This document shows positions 46,227-56,426 of a stretch of DNA of 64,000 nucleotides, one piece after another. Where the stretch lies: positions 48,023-112,022 of the forward strand of contig JAENZJ010000010.1 of NCBI GenBank assembly GCA_016841325.1. Direction: 5' to 3'. The stretch comes from Thermincola carboxydiphila (GTDB taxonomy: Bacteria > Bacillota > Thermincolia > Thermincolales > UBA2595). A program made the position numbers and the translations under genes. The notes under the pieces are model-generated. The model worked only from the letters and a program-made list of their open reading frames with translations, searched no databases and had not been told where the DNA came from. Positions within the stretch are counted from its first letter, which is position 1; each line of letters begins with the position of its first letter.

Positions 46227-48620
46227 CTAGGCCTTCCTCAGTGCCCGCGCCAGAACCTGATCCATATGTTCCACCAGGACAAATTCAAGCTTGTTCTTAA
46301 CCTTTTGCGGAATATCTTCCAGGTCCTTCCGGTTTTCTGCTGGCAGGATAACGGTCTTCACCCCTGCCCGGTGGGCTGCCAGTACCTTTTCCTTAACCCC
46401 GCCAATAGGCAGAACCCTGCCGCGCAGCGTAATTTCACCGGTCATGGCTATATCACTGGCTGTTTTCCGGTTAGTCAGGGCCGATGCTATAGCTGTAGCT
46501 ATGGTAATTCCGGCCGAAGGGCCGTCCTTGGGTATAGCCCCTTCGGGAACATGGATGTGAATATCATATTTTTCATAAAATTCATCAGGAATCCCCAGTT
46601 CTTCGGCCTTGGAACGGATATAACTGAAACCGGCCTGTGCTGATTCTTTCATTACATCACCAAGTTTACCTGTAAGGGTCAGCTTGCCGGTCCCCCTAAG
46701 GGCAGTAACTTCGATGGCCAGCACATCACCGCCTGTTTCAGTCCAGGCCAAACCGGTAGCAATCCCTACCTCATCCTCTTTTTCTGCCAGCCCGTACCTG
46801 AAACGGGAGATCCCCAGGAACTGGTTCAGGTTCTGGATAGTTGCCTTAACACTTTTGGCTTTTCCCTGAACAATATCCCGGGCTGCTTTCCTGCAGATTG
46901 TTGCAATAGTGCGCTCCAGGTTACGCACCCCGGCTTCCCTGGTATATTCCCTGATAATCTTACGCACTGTATTTTCGGAAATGGAAAGCATTTTGTTTTT
47001 CAGCCCGTGTTCCTGCAACTGTTTCGGAATCAGGTATTTTAAAGCAATATTAACCTTCTCTTCCTCGGTGTAACCGGAAATATAAATAACCTCCATCCGG
47101 TCCAGCAACGGACGCGGAATGGGATGCATGGTATTGGCTGTCGTAATAAACATAACATTCGATAAATCAAATGAGGCCTCAATATAGTGGTCACTAAAGG
47201 TGCTGTTCTGCTCAGGGTCCAGGACTTCCAGCAGAGCAGCCGAAGGGTCACCCCTGAAATCCATACTCATCTTGTCTATCTCGTCCAGCAAAAATACCGG
47301 GTTGTTGGAACCCGCCTGCCTGATCCCCTGGATTATCCTGCCGGGCAAAGCGCCTACATATGTGCGGCGATGTCCCCTGATTTCAGCCTCATCACGCACT
47401 CCCCCAAGGGACATACGGACAAATTTGCGTTCCAGGGCCCGGGCAATGGATTTGGCCAGAGAGGTTTTTCCTACCCCTGGCGGCCCGACAAAGCACAGTA
47501 TCGGTCCCTTCATCTTTTTTGCCAGTTTCCTGATGGCAAGGTATTCCAGTATCCTGTCCTTAACCTTATCCAAGCCGTAGTGATCTTCATTAAGAATCAC
47601 TTCGGCCTTATTAATGTCAAGCCTGTCTTTGGTCTTCCTGTTCCAGGGCAGGACCAGCAGCCAGTCAAGATAGGTTCTGATTACCCCGGACTCTGCAGCC
47701 ATGGGTGGCATTTTCTCCAGGCGCTCAACTTCTTTGAGTGCCTTTTCCTCTACTTCCTTAGGCAGCTTGGCTTTAGCAATCTTTTCCCTGTATTCCTCGC
47801 TTTCAGCTACTTTTTCGTCTTTTTCCCCCAGCTCTTTCTGGATGGCCTTCAGCTGTTCTCTCAGGTAGTATTCTTTTTGGGTCTTCTCCATCTGTTTCCT
47901 GACTCTGAGGTTAATCTTCCGCTCCAGCTCCAGAATCTCAAGTTCCTTTGTCACAATCTCGCAAAGGATCTCCAGTCTCCTGGCAATGTCGACTGCCTCT
48001 AGAACCCGCTGCTTATCTTCAATTTTCAGGGCCAGATGTGATGCTATGATATCAGCCAGCCGTCCCGGTTCTTCCAGGTTAACTACAGTAACCACCGTTT
48101 CCGGCGGTATTCTCTTGCTCATTTTGACATAGTGCTCAAACTGGTTAACCAGGCTCCGCATCAGGGCCTCAATCTCCGGCGTAACCTCCCCGGTCTCAGG
48201 ATATTCAGTAACCTCAACCTTAAAATAAGGTTCATGGTCAACATAGTTTTCAATTTTCGCCCTTGACAGGCCCTCTACCAGAACCCTGATGGTTCCTCCC
48301 GGCAGTTTGAGAAGCTGCTTGATTTCCGCAACTGTTCCGATTTCATATATATCCTCTTCTGAGGGTTCATCAGTTTGGGCCTCTTTCTGGGTAGCCAAAA
48401 AAATGATTCTGTCCTGAATCATTGTTTCTTCTATAGCTTTGACGGATTTTTCACGTCCCACGTCCAGGTGTATGATCATATAGGGGAAAACCAGTATGCC
48501 CCGTAAAGGGAGCAAAGGAAGCTGGCGCCTGATTTCAGTTGGTTCTTCCCGGCTACTTGCCCTGACTTTTCTGGTTTCTCTTGACTCTTCAGTTTCTTTG
48601 CTCTTACTCTGTTCCGCCAT
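46227..48620 (-). CDS. lon: ATP-dependent protease LonA
   Basis: A 797-residue Lon. The substrate-binding N domain occupies about 32-225, followed by a coiled-coil region. The AAA+ module carries Walker A GPPGVGKT (379-386) and Walker [10 protein letters not shown]. The protease domain has the catalytic dyad Ser702 (KDGPSAG) and Lys745 (GGVKEK). It degrades damaged and regulatory proteins. Located between lonB and engB in conserved order. Confidence 0.98.
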   Translation of the reverse strand: MAEQSKSKETEESRETRKVRASSREEPTEIRRQLPLLPLRGILVFPYMIIHLDVGREKSVKAIEETMIQDRIIFLATQKEAQTDEPSEEDIYEIGTVAEIKQLLKLPGGTIRVLVEGLSRAKIENYVDHEPYFKVEVTEYPETGEVTPEIEALMRSLVNQFEHYVKMSKRIPPETVVTVVNLEEPGRLADIIASHLALKIEDKQRVLEAVDIARRLEILCEIVTKELEILELERKINLRVRKQMEKTQKEYYLREQLKAIQKELGEKDEKVAESEEYREKIAKAKLPKEVEEKALKEVERLEKMPPMAAESGVIRTYLDWLLVLPWNRKTKDRLDINKAEVILNEDHYGLDKVKDRILEYLAIRKLAKKMKGPILCFVGPPGVGKTSLAKSIARALERKFVRMSLGGVRDEAEIRGHRRTYVGALPGRIIQGIRQAGSNNPVFLLDEIDKMSMDFRGDPSAALLEVLDPEQNSTFSDHYIEASFDLSNVMFITTANTMHPIPRPLLDRMEVIYISGYTEEEKVNIALKYLIPKQLQEHGLKNKMLSISENTVRKIIREYTREAGVRNLERTIATICRKAARDIVQGKAKSVKATIQNLNQFLGISRFRYGLAEKEDEVGIATGLAWTETGGDVLAIEVTALRGTGKLTLTGKLGDVMKESAQAGFSYIRSKAEELGIPDEFYEKYDIHIHVPEGAIPKDGPSAGITIATAIASALTNRKTASDIAMTGEITLRGRVLPIGGVKEKVLAAHRAGVKTVILPAENRKDLEDIPQKVKNKLEFVLVEHMDQVLARALRKA

Positions 48621-48720
48621 TTTTGGTCACCTCCGAATCCGGTCAGTTTTGACTTCAATAAGATACATTATCTATTATATACCTTTTTTTAGGTTCCCTG
48701 CAAGCACGGGAATTAATTTA

Positions 48721-48748
48721 AAAGCCCCGCAAAATCCGGGGGCCTTTA
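48721..48748 (-). terminator. Terminator after lonB
   Basis: A GC-rich hairpin (AAAGCCCCG paired with a CGGGGGCCTTT arm, one bulge) followed by a T stretch on the minus strand, just after the lonB stop. Confidence 0.65.
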
Positions 48749-48750
48749 AC

Positions 48751-50436
48751 TTAACACAAAGGTGCTGCACTCAGCGTGTCTGCCTGGAAATAACTGTCGA
48801 CCGAAACCTCTTCAGACACCAGGGCATGTTTCACCACGTCTTCCATAGTATCAACAGTGATTACTTCTATCCCTTCAAGATGTTTGAACATGGACTGGTA
48901 GTTTTCCCGCGGGATCAGGACACGCCTGGCCCCTGCCTGTTTGGCTGCCTCAACTTTGGCAACAACACCCCCTACAGGCTTAACACTACCCCTGATGGAC
49001 AATTCACCTGTCATGGCAACCTTATTATCCACAGGGACGTTCTTTATTGCCGAATAAATTGCGGCAGCTATGCCAATACCGGCAGACGGACCGTCAATAG
49101 GGACCCCGCCGGGGAAATTAACATGGATGTCAAAATCACGTGTCTCAATTCCAAAACACTGGTGCAGTGTGGTAAGGACATTTTCCACCGAACCCCGGGC
49201 CATACTCTTACGCTTCATTACCCTTCCGGGGCTGCCGATTTCCTCCTCGTCTACCACACCGGTAACCGTAAGCCGGCCTTTACCCTTGGCAGTCTTAGAT
49301 ACAGTGGCCTCAATCTCAACCAGGGTACCCATGTTGGGACCATAAACAGCCAAACCATTGACAAATCCAACCTGAGGTGCCGGAAGAATCTTTTTCTCCG
49401 GCCGGGGAGAATACTGACCGCTGTTGACAACCCATTCAATATCTTCGACACTGATCTCTTTCCGTTTTTCTGTCATCGCTATTCCTGCAGCTATCTGAAT
49501 CATATTCACAGCCTCCCTGCCATTGGAGGCATATTTTTTAATGACATCAAGGGCCCCTTCTTCCAGGCTGAAATCAATCTTCCGGGCTGCATTTCCGGCA
49601 ATCTGCTGAACTTCTGACGGAAGCAGGGACCGGAAATAAACCTCCAGGCATCTGGACCTGATAGCAGGAGGGATATCCTGAGGCATGCGGGTGGTTGCCC
49701 CCACAAGCCGAAAATCAGCAGGCAGCCCGTTACTGAAGATATCATGGATATGTGTGGGGATATTGGTGTCCTCTGAACTATAATACGCGCTTTCGAGAAA
49801 CACCTTCCGGTCCTCAAGAACCTTTAGCAATTTATTCATTTGTATGGGATGCAATTCACCGATTTCATCAATAAAAAGCATGCCTCCATGAGCCTTGGTG
49901 ACCGCACCCGGTTTGGGCTGGGGAATACCGGCCTGTCCCAGGGGCCCTGCGCCCTGATAGATGGGATCATGGACCAAACCTATCAGGGGATCAGCTATAC
50001 CACGTTCATCAAATCTTGCCGTTGTGGCATCAAGTTCCACGAATTTGGATTTCTCTCCAAAAGGAGAACTGGGATTATTCCTGGCTTCTTCAAGAACAAG
50101 CCGTGCCGCCGCAGTTTTACCGACACCTGGCGGCCCATATATAAGCACGTGCTGGGGATTGGGTCCGCACAATGCCGCCCTCAGGGCTTTCAAACCTTCT
50201 TCCTGACCTATGATTTCTTCAAACCTGGCCGGTCTTGTCTTTTCAGCAAGGGGTTCTGTCAGGCTCAACTGGCGCAGCTGCTGCAGCTTATCCATTTCCT
50301 TCCGCGACTCCCTGTGTACAGCAACTTTATTTCCCTGCTGTGCTTTAAGCAGGTTTAGGAAGTACAGCCCGATTACTATGGCAAAAAAAAGCTGGACAAA
50401 ACTCAGGAAACCTCCGATACCACTCAAATAATTCAC
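48751..50436 (-). CDS. lonB: Membrane-anchored ATP-dependent protease LonB
   Basis: An N-terminal membrane segment (FVQLFFAIVIGLYFLNLL) is followed by AAA+ motifs ([33 protein letters not shown]) and a Lon protease domain with Ser in PIDGPSAGIG and Lys in GGVVAKVEAAK. LonB acts in the forespore under sigma-F control in B. subtilis. GTG at 50436 has AAGGAGGT 6 nt upstream and matches the B. subtilis start; a frame to 50517 is not supported. The protein is then 561 aa. Order clpX - (insert) - lonB - lonA is conserved. Confidence 0.95.
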   Translation of the reverse strand: MNYLSGIGGFLSFVQLFFAIVIGLYFLNLLKAQQGNKVAVHRESRKEMDKLQQLRQLSLTEPLAEKTRPARFEEIIGQEEGLKALRAALCGPNPQHVLIYGPPGVGKTAAARLVLEEARNNPSSPFGEKSKFVELDATTARFDERGIADPLIGLVHDPIYQGAGPLGQAGIPQPKPGAVTKAHGGMLFIDEIGELHPIQMNKLLKVLEDRKVFLESAYYSSEDTNIPTHIHDIFSNGLPADFRLVGATTRMPQDIPPAIRSRCLEVYFRSLLPSEVQQIAGNAARKIDFSLEEGALDVIKKYASNGREAVNMIQIAAGIAMTEKRKEISVEDIEWVVNSGQYSPRPEKKILPAPQVGFVNGLAVYGPNMGTLVEIEATVSKTAKGKGRLTVTGVVDEEEIGSPGRVMKRKSMARGSVENVLTTLHQCFGIETRDFDIHVNFPGGVPIDGPSAGIGIAAAIYSAIKNVPVDNKVAMTGELSIRGSVKPVGGVVAKVEAAKQAGARRVLIPRENYQSMFKHLEGIEVITVDTMEDVVKHALVSEEVSVDSYFQADTLSAAPLC

Positions 50437-50536
50437 AATATAACCTCCTTGGTCGGTCTGCAGTTCAGTACCTGTGTACCAAGGATAGTATTGCCTGACC
50501 AGGGAGGTTTTATCCAATGCGGCATGGGCCGGGAGC

Positions 50537-51541
50537 TTATTTTTGTGGCTCCGTGTAGCCGAAAATGGCCCGGTACATAAAATAACTCATCGGGATAAAT
50601 GCCAGACGTGATATGTAGAAGACAAACTGTCCGAAAGCGCCCATCAGCTCAACTTCACCGGCCGGATATCTCTGCATAATTCCGAAGGAACCCATGGAAT
50701 AGGTGAAAATAAGGCCTGCCAGCAGCAAATTGAGACCATAATACATGCTCAGGTAATCAAAGAACCTTGTCCGGTAACGCTGGTGATACTCCTTAACGAC
50801 CCAGTAAATCAAAGCCGCAATACCTACCTGTGCCGCCTGGCTCAACCCCAGTGACCAGGCATAAATGCCTCTGCTGCTGATAAAAAATGAAAGGTTTACC
50901 GGTATTGCAATCACCCAGTGAAATACAATAAGCCCCAATATGGTGCGTCCAATCACGCTACTGGGCCCAACAGCAGGACCATTGAGCAGAAGAGGGTTTT
51001 CCTGCCTGCCTTCCGCCACCGGAGTATATCTTACCAGACCATAGACCAGTAAAAACGCCGCTGCCGATGTTAAAGTAAGTTCTATCATGCCCCTTACAGA
51101 AGCCAGCATCATATAAGTCTGCCCCAGGCCGACAACCAGGCCGCCCTTAAGTGGAATAAGGTTACTTTTCTGGACAATGCGCAAAAACATAACCAAAAAA
51201 TCACTGATCATAAGGATGGCAAAATACCATTTTAGGGTATCCAGAAATGGATTGGGATATTGTTCGTATTTCCTGATAGCTGTAACCACAAAAATGAAAT
51301 TCAGTATGGATATTGCTATCATATACTGGATAGGGTCAATGTACATGCGCAGCACATGGGATACATCCCGCAGCAGACCGGACTGGGTCTCAGCTATCTG
51401 TCCCGCCAGTACTGCAAACCCAAGTAAAATTATCAGCACTCCGGTAAACTTTTCCTTTTGCCGCTCAGACAACTGCTTCATTTTTTTGTTATACTCCCTG
51501 AAGTTTTTTACAATGTTTGCCCCACTAACCAACATGTACAT
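50537..51541 (-). CDS. Polytopic membrane protein of unknown function
   Basis: A 334-residue protein with about eight hydrophobic segments and a basic cytoplasmic N-terminus (REYNKKMKQLSERQKEKF). Noticeable features are a proline/asparagine-rich loop between helices 5 and 6 (ENPLLLNGPAVGPSS) and several Tyr/Arg pairs near the membrane. I do not recognise the family. It sits between clpX and lonB, which are adjacent in B. subtilis, and ends 100 bp before the start of lonB, so it may be co-transcribed with that protease. Confidence 0.6.
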   Translation of the reverse strand: MYMLVSGANIVKNFREYNKKMKQLSERQKEKFTGVLIILLGFAVLAGQIAETQSGLLRDVSHVLRMYIDPIQYMIAISILNFIFVVTAIRKYEQYPNPFLDTLKWYFAILMISDFLVMFLRIVQKSNLIPLKGGLVVGLGQTYMMLASVRGMIELTLTSAAAFLLVYGLVRYTPVAEGRQENPLLLNGPAVGPSSVIGRTILGLIVFHWVIAIPVNLSFFISSRGIYAWSLGLSQAAQVGIAALIYWVVKEYHQRYRTRFFDYLSMYYGLNLLLAGLIFTYSMGSFGIMQRYPAGEVELMGAFGQFVFYISRLAFIPMSYFMYRAIFGYTEPQK

Positions 51542-51593
51542 ATTCCACTAGTGTACTGATAATTCCTGCTAAAAACACTGCTATTGCCATTTA

Positions 51594-51626
51594 AACAAAA
51601 AAACAGAACTGCCAGTGGCAGTTCTT
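51594..51626 (-). terminator. Rho-independent terminator after clpX
   Basis: AGAACTGCC (51605-51613) pairs with GGCAGTTCT (51616-51624); the minus strand continues with GTTTTTTTGTTT. Confidence 0.85.
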
Positions 51627-52885
51627 TAAGCGCTTTCTTCCTTTTTCTTTTTGCGGTCGACAGTCAGCAATATAGGCTGTTCCTTTTTATCAACCACTTC
51701 CTTGGTGATGGTACACCTTGTAATATCATCACGGGACGGCAGCTCATACATAACTTCAAGCATGATATCCTCAATTATAGCCCGCAGGCCCCTGGCCCCG
51801 GTATTTCTCTTCATAGCCTCACGGGCAATTGTCTGCAGGGCATCTTCCTTGAATTCGAGATTAATCCCATCCATTTCAAAAAACTTCTGATACTGCTTGA
51901 CAAGTGCATTCTTAGGCTGAGTCAGAATCTGGACCAGAGCATCCTCATCAAGGGCTGTCAGGGTTACAATTACCGGCAGACGTCCCACAAACTCGGGAAT
52001 CAGGCCGTATTTCAACAGGTCTTCCGGTAAAATATGCTTCAGCAATTCACTGGGGTCCTTTTCTTTTTTGGAATGGACTTCAGCCCCAAAACCCATGCTC
52101 TTTTTACCTATTCTGTGCTGAATGATTTTATCTACCCCGTCAAATGCACCGCCGCAAATAAATAATATATTGGTTGTATCAAGCTGAATAAACTCCTGAT
52201 GGGGGTGCTTACGCCCTCCCTGAGGGGGCACACTGGCAACTGTCCCTTCAAGAATTTTAAGCAGGGCCTGCTGCACACCTTCCCCGGAAACATCCCTGGT
52301 GATGGAAGGATTTTCGGACTTGCGCGCAATTTTGTCTATCTCATCAATATAAACAATGCCTTTTTCTGCTTTCTCCACATCATAGTCAGCAGCCTGAATC
52401 AATTTCAGCAGAATATTCTCAACATCCTCACCGACATAACCGGCCTCGGTAAGGGATGTGGCATCAGCAATAGCAAAAGGAACATTTAACAGCCTGGCAA
52501 GGGTTTGGGCTAATAAAGTCTTTCCACTCCCGGTGGGGCCAAGCATAACTATATTGCTCTTCTGCAGCTCAACATCATCAATCTTGCTTCCCATATTAAT
52601 TCTTTTGTAGTGATTGTATACTGCAACTGATAGTGTTTTTTTGGCTGATTCCTGACCAATTACATACTGGTCAAGAATTGCCTTTATTTCTTTAGGTTTT
52701 GGCAGGTCACCTATTTCCAAACCAATATCTTCACTGAGTTCTTCTTCTATAATTTCATTACACAGTTCGATACACTCGTCGCAAATATACACACCCGGCC
52801 CAGCAACCAACTTTTTCACCTGGTCTTGAAGTTTTCCACAAAATGAACACTTCAGTTGGCCTTTCTCGTCACTGAATTTGTACAT
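51626..52885 (-). CDS. clpX: ATP-dependent protease ATPase subunit ClpX
   Basis: An N-terminal zinc-binding domain (CSFCGK at 14-19, CDECIELC at 34-41) precedes the AAA+ core: [15 protein letters not shown] near 114, the pore GYVGED loop, and Walker [10 protein letters not shown]. The length of 419 aa is standard. It unfolds substrates for ClpP, encoded 20 bp upstream in the tig-clpP-clpX order. Confidence 0.98.
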   Translation of the reverse strand: MYKFSDEKGQLKCSFCGKLQDQVKKLVAGPGVYICDECIELCNEIIEEELSEDIGLEIGDLPKPKEIKAILDQYVIGQESAKKTLSVAVYNHYKRINMGSKIDDVELQKSNIVMLGPTGSGKTLLAQTLARLLNVPFAIADATSLTEAGYVGEDVENILLKLIQAADYDVEKAEKGIVYIDEIDKIARKSENPSITRDVSGEGVQQALLKILEGTVASVPPQGGRKHPHQEFIQLDTTNILFICGGAFDGVDKIIQHRIGKKSMGFGAEVHSKKEKDPSELLKHILPEDLLKYGLIPEFVGRLPVIVTLTALDEDALVQILTQPKNALVKQYQKFFEMDGINLEFKEDALQTIAREAMKRNTGARGLRAIIEDIMLEVMYELPSRDDITRCTITKEVVDKKEQPILLTVDRKKKKEESA

Positions 52886-52905
52886 ATAAAAATCACCTCT
52901 GTTCT

Positions 52906-53499
52906 TTACTTCCGAACAGTAAATACCTCATCAACGACACCGTAATCCTTGGCTTCCTGTGCCGACATGAAGAAATCACGTTCGGTATCCTGGGCCACTC
53001 TTTCAAGCGGCTGGCCGGTATGATTTGCTAGCAGTTTGTTAATTGTTTCCCTCATCCTGAGGATTTCCCTGGCATGAATCTCAATCTCTGTTGCCTGACC
53101 CTGCACCCCACCCATGGGCTGGTGAATCATGATACGTGCATAAGGCAGGGCATAACGCTTGCCTTTTGCTCCCGCTGCCAGCAGGAACGCGCCCATACTT
53201 GCCGCCTGTCCCAGGCAAATCGTCGAAACGTCAGGCTTAATATACTGCATAGTATCGTAAATAGCCATACCAGCAGTAACTACACCACCAGGAGAATTAA
53301 TATAAAGGTGGATGTCTTTGTCAGGATCTTCAGCCTCCAAAAACAGCATCTGAGCTATTATAAGATTTGCAACAACATCATCTATGGGGCCGCCTATAAA
53401 AATTATCCGGTCTTTTAACAGGCGCGAATAAATGTCATAGGACCTTTCCCCTCTGTTGGTTTGTTCTACTACAATAGGAACCAGATTCAAGTTTTTCAC
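52906..53499 (-). CDS. clpP: ATP-dependent Clp protease proteolytic subunit
   Basis: A 197-residue serine protease with the catalytic triad Ser101 (GQAASMGA), His126 (MIHQPMGG) and Asp175 (DTERDFF). It forms the tetradecameric chamber used by ClpX. Unlike B. subtilis, where clpP is elsewhere, it lies between tig and clpX, as in most Clostridia and in E. coli. Confidence 0.98.
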   Translation of the reverse strand: MKNLNLVPIVVEQTNRGERSYDIYSRLLKDRIIFIGGPIDDVVANLIIAQMLFLEAEDPDKDIHLYINSPGGVVTAGMAIYDTMQYIKPDVSTICLGQAASMGAFLLAAGAKGKRYALPYARIMIHQPMGGVQGQATEIEIHAREILRMRETINKLLANHTGQPLERVAQDTERDFFMSAQEAKDYGVVDEVFTVRK

Positions 53500-53537
53500 C
53501 TTCTCCTTTAATAATTATACACAATACTCTCTAATTG

Positions 53538-53567
53538 GTAAACAAGGCGGTTTTAAAAATCCGCCTG
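53538..53567 (-). terminator. Terminator between tig and clpP
   Basis: Stem AGGCGG (53545-53550) with CCGCCT (53561-53566) and the minus-strand tail TGTTT. It would limit read-through from tig into clpP. Confidence 0.6.
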
Positions 53568-53585
53568 GTATTTATTGATAATATT

Positions 53586-54875
53586 CTATTTTACTACAGC
53601 TTTTTCCTCCAGTAGATCGACAGTTTTATCAATAGCAATACTTTTCTTCAGCGGTTCCAGATTACCTCCGCTCTCCAGCCACTGCTTGAACACCTCCGGC
53701 TCTGAGTTATAATGTTTGGCCATCTCGGCAACCCTGGCATCAATGTCTTCTTCAGTGACCTCAATATTTTCTTTAGCCGCAATTGCTTCCAGAATCAGGT
53801 CTATCCTGACCGCTTTCTCCGCAGATGAACGATACTCCGCCCTGACTGTGTCGATATCGTTATTGGTATGCTTCAGGTAGTCTTCCAGAGACAGCCCCTG
53901 CATTCCCAGCCTTTGGGAAAAACTTTGCAGCATATTGTCAATCTTCTGTTCGATCATTATTTCCGGAACTTCAACTGTGGAATTTTCAACAACTTTTTCA
54001 ACCAGCTCATCCTTAAGACGTGCCATTGCCTGTTTGTCGGCCGCCTCTTTTAGTCTATTCATAATATCATTTTTTAATTCCTCAAGGGTCTCGAATTCAC
54101 TGACATCCTTGGCAAATTCGTCATCCAGGTCAGCCAGTTCCTTCCTCTTAATACCTTTTACGGTAACCTTAAATACTGCATCTTTCCCAGCCAGTTCGGA
54201 TGAATGGTAATCGTCCGGGAATTTAACTTTAACTTCCCTGCTCTCGCCAACCTTAGCTCCGGTCAACTGCTCTTCAAATCCCGGAATAAAGGTATTTGAG
54301 CCTAGTTCAAGGGAATAATCGGTACCAGTCCCGCCCTGGAAGGCTACATCATCAACAAAACCTTCAAAATCGATTACAACCGTATCTTTTTCTTCAGCCG
54401 GACCTTCCTCAATATTAACTAACTGAGCATGCCGGTTTCTGAGCCTTTCAAGCTCTGCCTCAACATCTGCATCAGTTATCTTGTCCTCTTTGCGTTCCAC
54501 CTCGATACCTATGTACTGACCCAGTTCGACTTCAGGCTTAACTTCAACAGTTGCCTTAAATATAAAAGGTTTTCCGTCTTCCAACTGCACAATATCAACT
54601 TTTGGTTTGTCAATAGGTTCGATTTTGGTTTCTTTAATTGCCTCAAAATACGCCTCAGGAACAATGAAGTCCAGGGCCTCTTCATTCAGGTATTCTTTGC
54701 CTACATGCTTCTCCACCAGTACCCGGGGAGCCTTTCCCTTTCTGAATCCGGGGATGGACACCTTTTTAACAATCTTTTTGTAGGCTTTTTCCATGGCCTC
54801 TTCAAGTCTGAACTCTTCGACTTCGATTTCAAGTGCCACAACATTCTTCTCTATCTTTTCCAGGTTTACTTTCAT
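53586..54875 (-). CDS. tig: Trigger factor
   Basis: A 429-residue ribosome-bound chaperone. The N-terminal ribosome-binding domain has the signature IPGFRKGKAPRVLVEKHVG near residue 40. The FKBP-type PPIase domain lies at about 160-245 (DTVVIDFEGFVDDVAFQGG), followed by the helical C-terminal domain. It heads the tig-clpP-clpX cluster. AGGAGG lies just upstream of the ATG. Confidence 0.97.
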   Translation of the reverse strand: MKVNLEKIEKNVVALEIEVEEFRLEEAMEKAYKKIVKKVSIPGFRKGKAPRVLVEKHVGKEYLNEEALDFIVPEAYFEAIKETKIEPIDKPKVDIVQLEDGKPFIFKATVEVKPEVELGQYIGIEVERKEDKITDADVEAELERLRNRHAQLVNIEEGPAEEKDTVVIDFEGFVDDVAFQGGTGTDYSLELGSNTFIPGFEEQLTGAKVGESREVKVKFPDDYHSSELAGKDAVFKVTVKGIKRKELADLDDEFAKDVSEFETLEELKNDIMNRLKEAADKQAMARLKDELVEKVVENSTVEVPEIMIEQKIDNMLQSFSQRLGMQGLSLEDYLKHTNNDIDTVRAEYRSSAEKAVRIDLILEAIAAKENIEVTEEDIDARVAEMAKHYNSEPEVFKQWLESGGNLEPLKKSIAIDKTVDLLEEKAVVK

Positions 54876-54944
54876 TTATGCTCCTCCTGTATCTCTGTAA
54901 TTATATGAAAATAGATAAAAATTGTGCCTCCCCTGACGGGATTT

Positions 54945-54959
54945 CTGAGTAGTACTCAG
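54945..54959. promoter_or_regulatory. Perfect palindrome in the tig upstream region
   Basis: CTGAGTA-G-TACTCAG is a perfect 7+1+7 inverted repeat 70 bp before the tig start, beside an AT-rich TTTTATAAAA stretch. It could be an operator; no known regulator was matched. Confidence 0.3.
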
Positions 54960-54967
54960 ATATTTTA

Positions 54968-55010
54968 TAAAACAACACCCCGGTAGGTGAATCTGTATCA
55001 CTACCGAGGT
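54968..55010 (-). terminator. Terminator after tRNA-Gly(GCC)
   Basis: CCTCGGTAG (minus strand, 55001-55009) pairs with CTACCGGGG (54978-54986) with one T-G pair; the tail is TGTTGTTTTAT. Confidence 0.65.
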
Positions 55011-55056
55011 CAAGATGGAACCATCTTTTAACTTCGATGAGACCACTGTTTTTTAA

Positions 55057-55131
55057 TGGAGCGGAAGACGGGATTCGAACCCGCGACCCTCGCCTTGGCA
55101 AGGCGATGCTCTACCACTGAGCTACTTCCGC
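55057..55131 (-). tRNA. tRNA-Gly(GCC)
   Basis: The minus strand reads GCGGAAGTAGCTCAGTGG for the acceptor and D arms, with anticodon GCC in CTTGCCAAG, a GGTTCGAAT T-loop, a U discriminator and encoded CCA. Acceptor stem GCGGAAG/CTTCCGC is perfect. Confidence 0.97.
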
Positions 55132-55178
55132 CTGTAACCCAGACTTTGACAAATACAGACGTTATTACAATGTTTATT

Positions 55179-56408
55179 TTAACTATTTAGGTATCCAGTG
55201 TCAAGTATTTTTCCGGCAAATTTGACAATTGCAGCAGCTGTCATCACAGCCATTAACGGGGTCATTGGATACATATACCTGGTTATTGGGATAAATGCCA
55301 GGTGGAGCGCCGTGGTAAACAGTATCAGCAGCGCCGGCCAGCGCATTTTAGTATCAAAAATATTGACAAGGGTTGCCGGCCACCCGATAACAATAAATAC
55401 CCAAAAGTGCATATAAACAGACCAACCGGAAAAGTACCCCCATGGCCTGGACCACAGGTATGACAGTTTTCCTACAGTAAACCACTTAAGCCATAGACCC
55501 GGTTCATTCTGAAAACCCTGTTTTATCCTTTCAACAGCCACCCGGGTCATTTCTGACTCAGGTACATTTTCTATAATGGAAGGCCCTTCCCGGTCATAAG
55601 GGTCATAGGGGTCAGTACCCCTGAGCAGAGGGTTCCCCGACTGGGTGGCAAAAATTATACACTTGTCAAGGACCAAGTAGTTGCGGACCCACCATGGGGC
55701 CATGATAACAGAAAAAGATACCAGTGTTATTATCAGGGCCACGGCTACCCGATAGTCGTGCCGGCGAAACCAGGTGATGATATATGGAACAACAATAAAC
55801 GGCGCCAGCGATGGCCTCACCAGTACCGCCAGGCCCATCACGGTTCCCGACAGGGCGTGCCATTTGAGGCTGTCTTTCTCAAAAGCAGTAATCAGGGCAT
55901 ATACATAGCCCAGAAGCAAAAACACATATATTACCTCAGTGAGTATCCGGTTATTGGCCATAAAGGAGGGCAGGTAAACTGCCGCTAGGATGGCAGCCAG
56001 CGCCCCTGCCGGTATACCACCTGATTTTCGCGCTATCAGGTATACCAGAAAAACCGAACCCACACTTATTATTACCTGAATTGTCCTTACCATAGTCAGC
56101 GGATCTGAATTAACCGCCTGTGCTGCCAGATATACAGCCGCCAGAAACAAAGGATATCCGGGAGTAACAAATGCACTCGGACGGTCAGAATAATATCCCA
56201 GAAAACCCTTGTCCAGAAACTGCAGTGTCATTTCATGATACCCTATTTCATCATGTGACAACTGCAGCTCTGGTGATGTATATACATAATATAACCTGGC
56301 AGCCAGTGTTATAAGCAATATTGCCAAAATTAAGCTTCGTTCTTTCCCTGTCATTCGTTTCCCGGTCCCCGAAACCGGCTGCCTCAGCGGCAGGTTCCAT
56401 TTGTTCAT
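55179..56408 (-). CDS. Polytopic glycosyltransferase, GT39/ArnT-like
   Basis: A 409-residue membrane protein with about ten hydrophobic segments. The first large extracytoplasmic loop has SHDEIGYHEMTLQFLDKG, matching the D-E/D-D motif of GT-C fold transferases, and RPSAFVTPGYPLFLA follows as in dolichyl-phosphate-mannose/ArnT-type enzymes. These use lipid-linked sugars outside the membrane. A GTG at 56423 extends the frame; the ATG at 56408 follows GTGGGG. It lies 18 bp after the phosphatase-like gene, so the two likely act together on an exported glycan or lipid. Confidence 0.8.
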   Translation of the reverse strand: MNKWNLPLRQPVSGTGKRMTGKERSLILAILLITLAARLYYVYTSPELQLSHDEIGYHEMTLQFLDKGFLGYYSDRPSAFVTPGYPLFLAAVYLAAQAVNSDPLTMVRTIQVIISVGSVFLVYLIARKSGGIPAGALAAILAAVYLPSFMANNRILTEVIYVFLLLGYVYALITAFEKDSLKWHALSGTVMGLAVLVRPSLAPFIVVPYIITWFRRHDYRVAVALIITLVSFSVIMAPWWVRNYLVLDKCIIFATQSGNPLLRGTDPYDPYDREGPSIIENVPESEMTRVAVERIKQGFQNEPGLWLKWFTVGKLSYLWSRPWGYFSGWSVYMHFWVFIVIGWPATLVNIFDTKMRWPALLILFTTALHLAFIPITRYMYPMTPLMAVMTAAAIVKFAGKILDTGYLNS

Positions 56409-56426
56409 ATATATACCCCACACACA

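Noticed and set aside
48496..49617. 373-codon plus-strand frame across the lonA start and lonB
   Set aside because: It is antisense to two well-supported protease genes and crosses their terminator; no recognisable domain.
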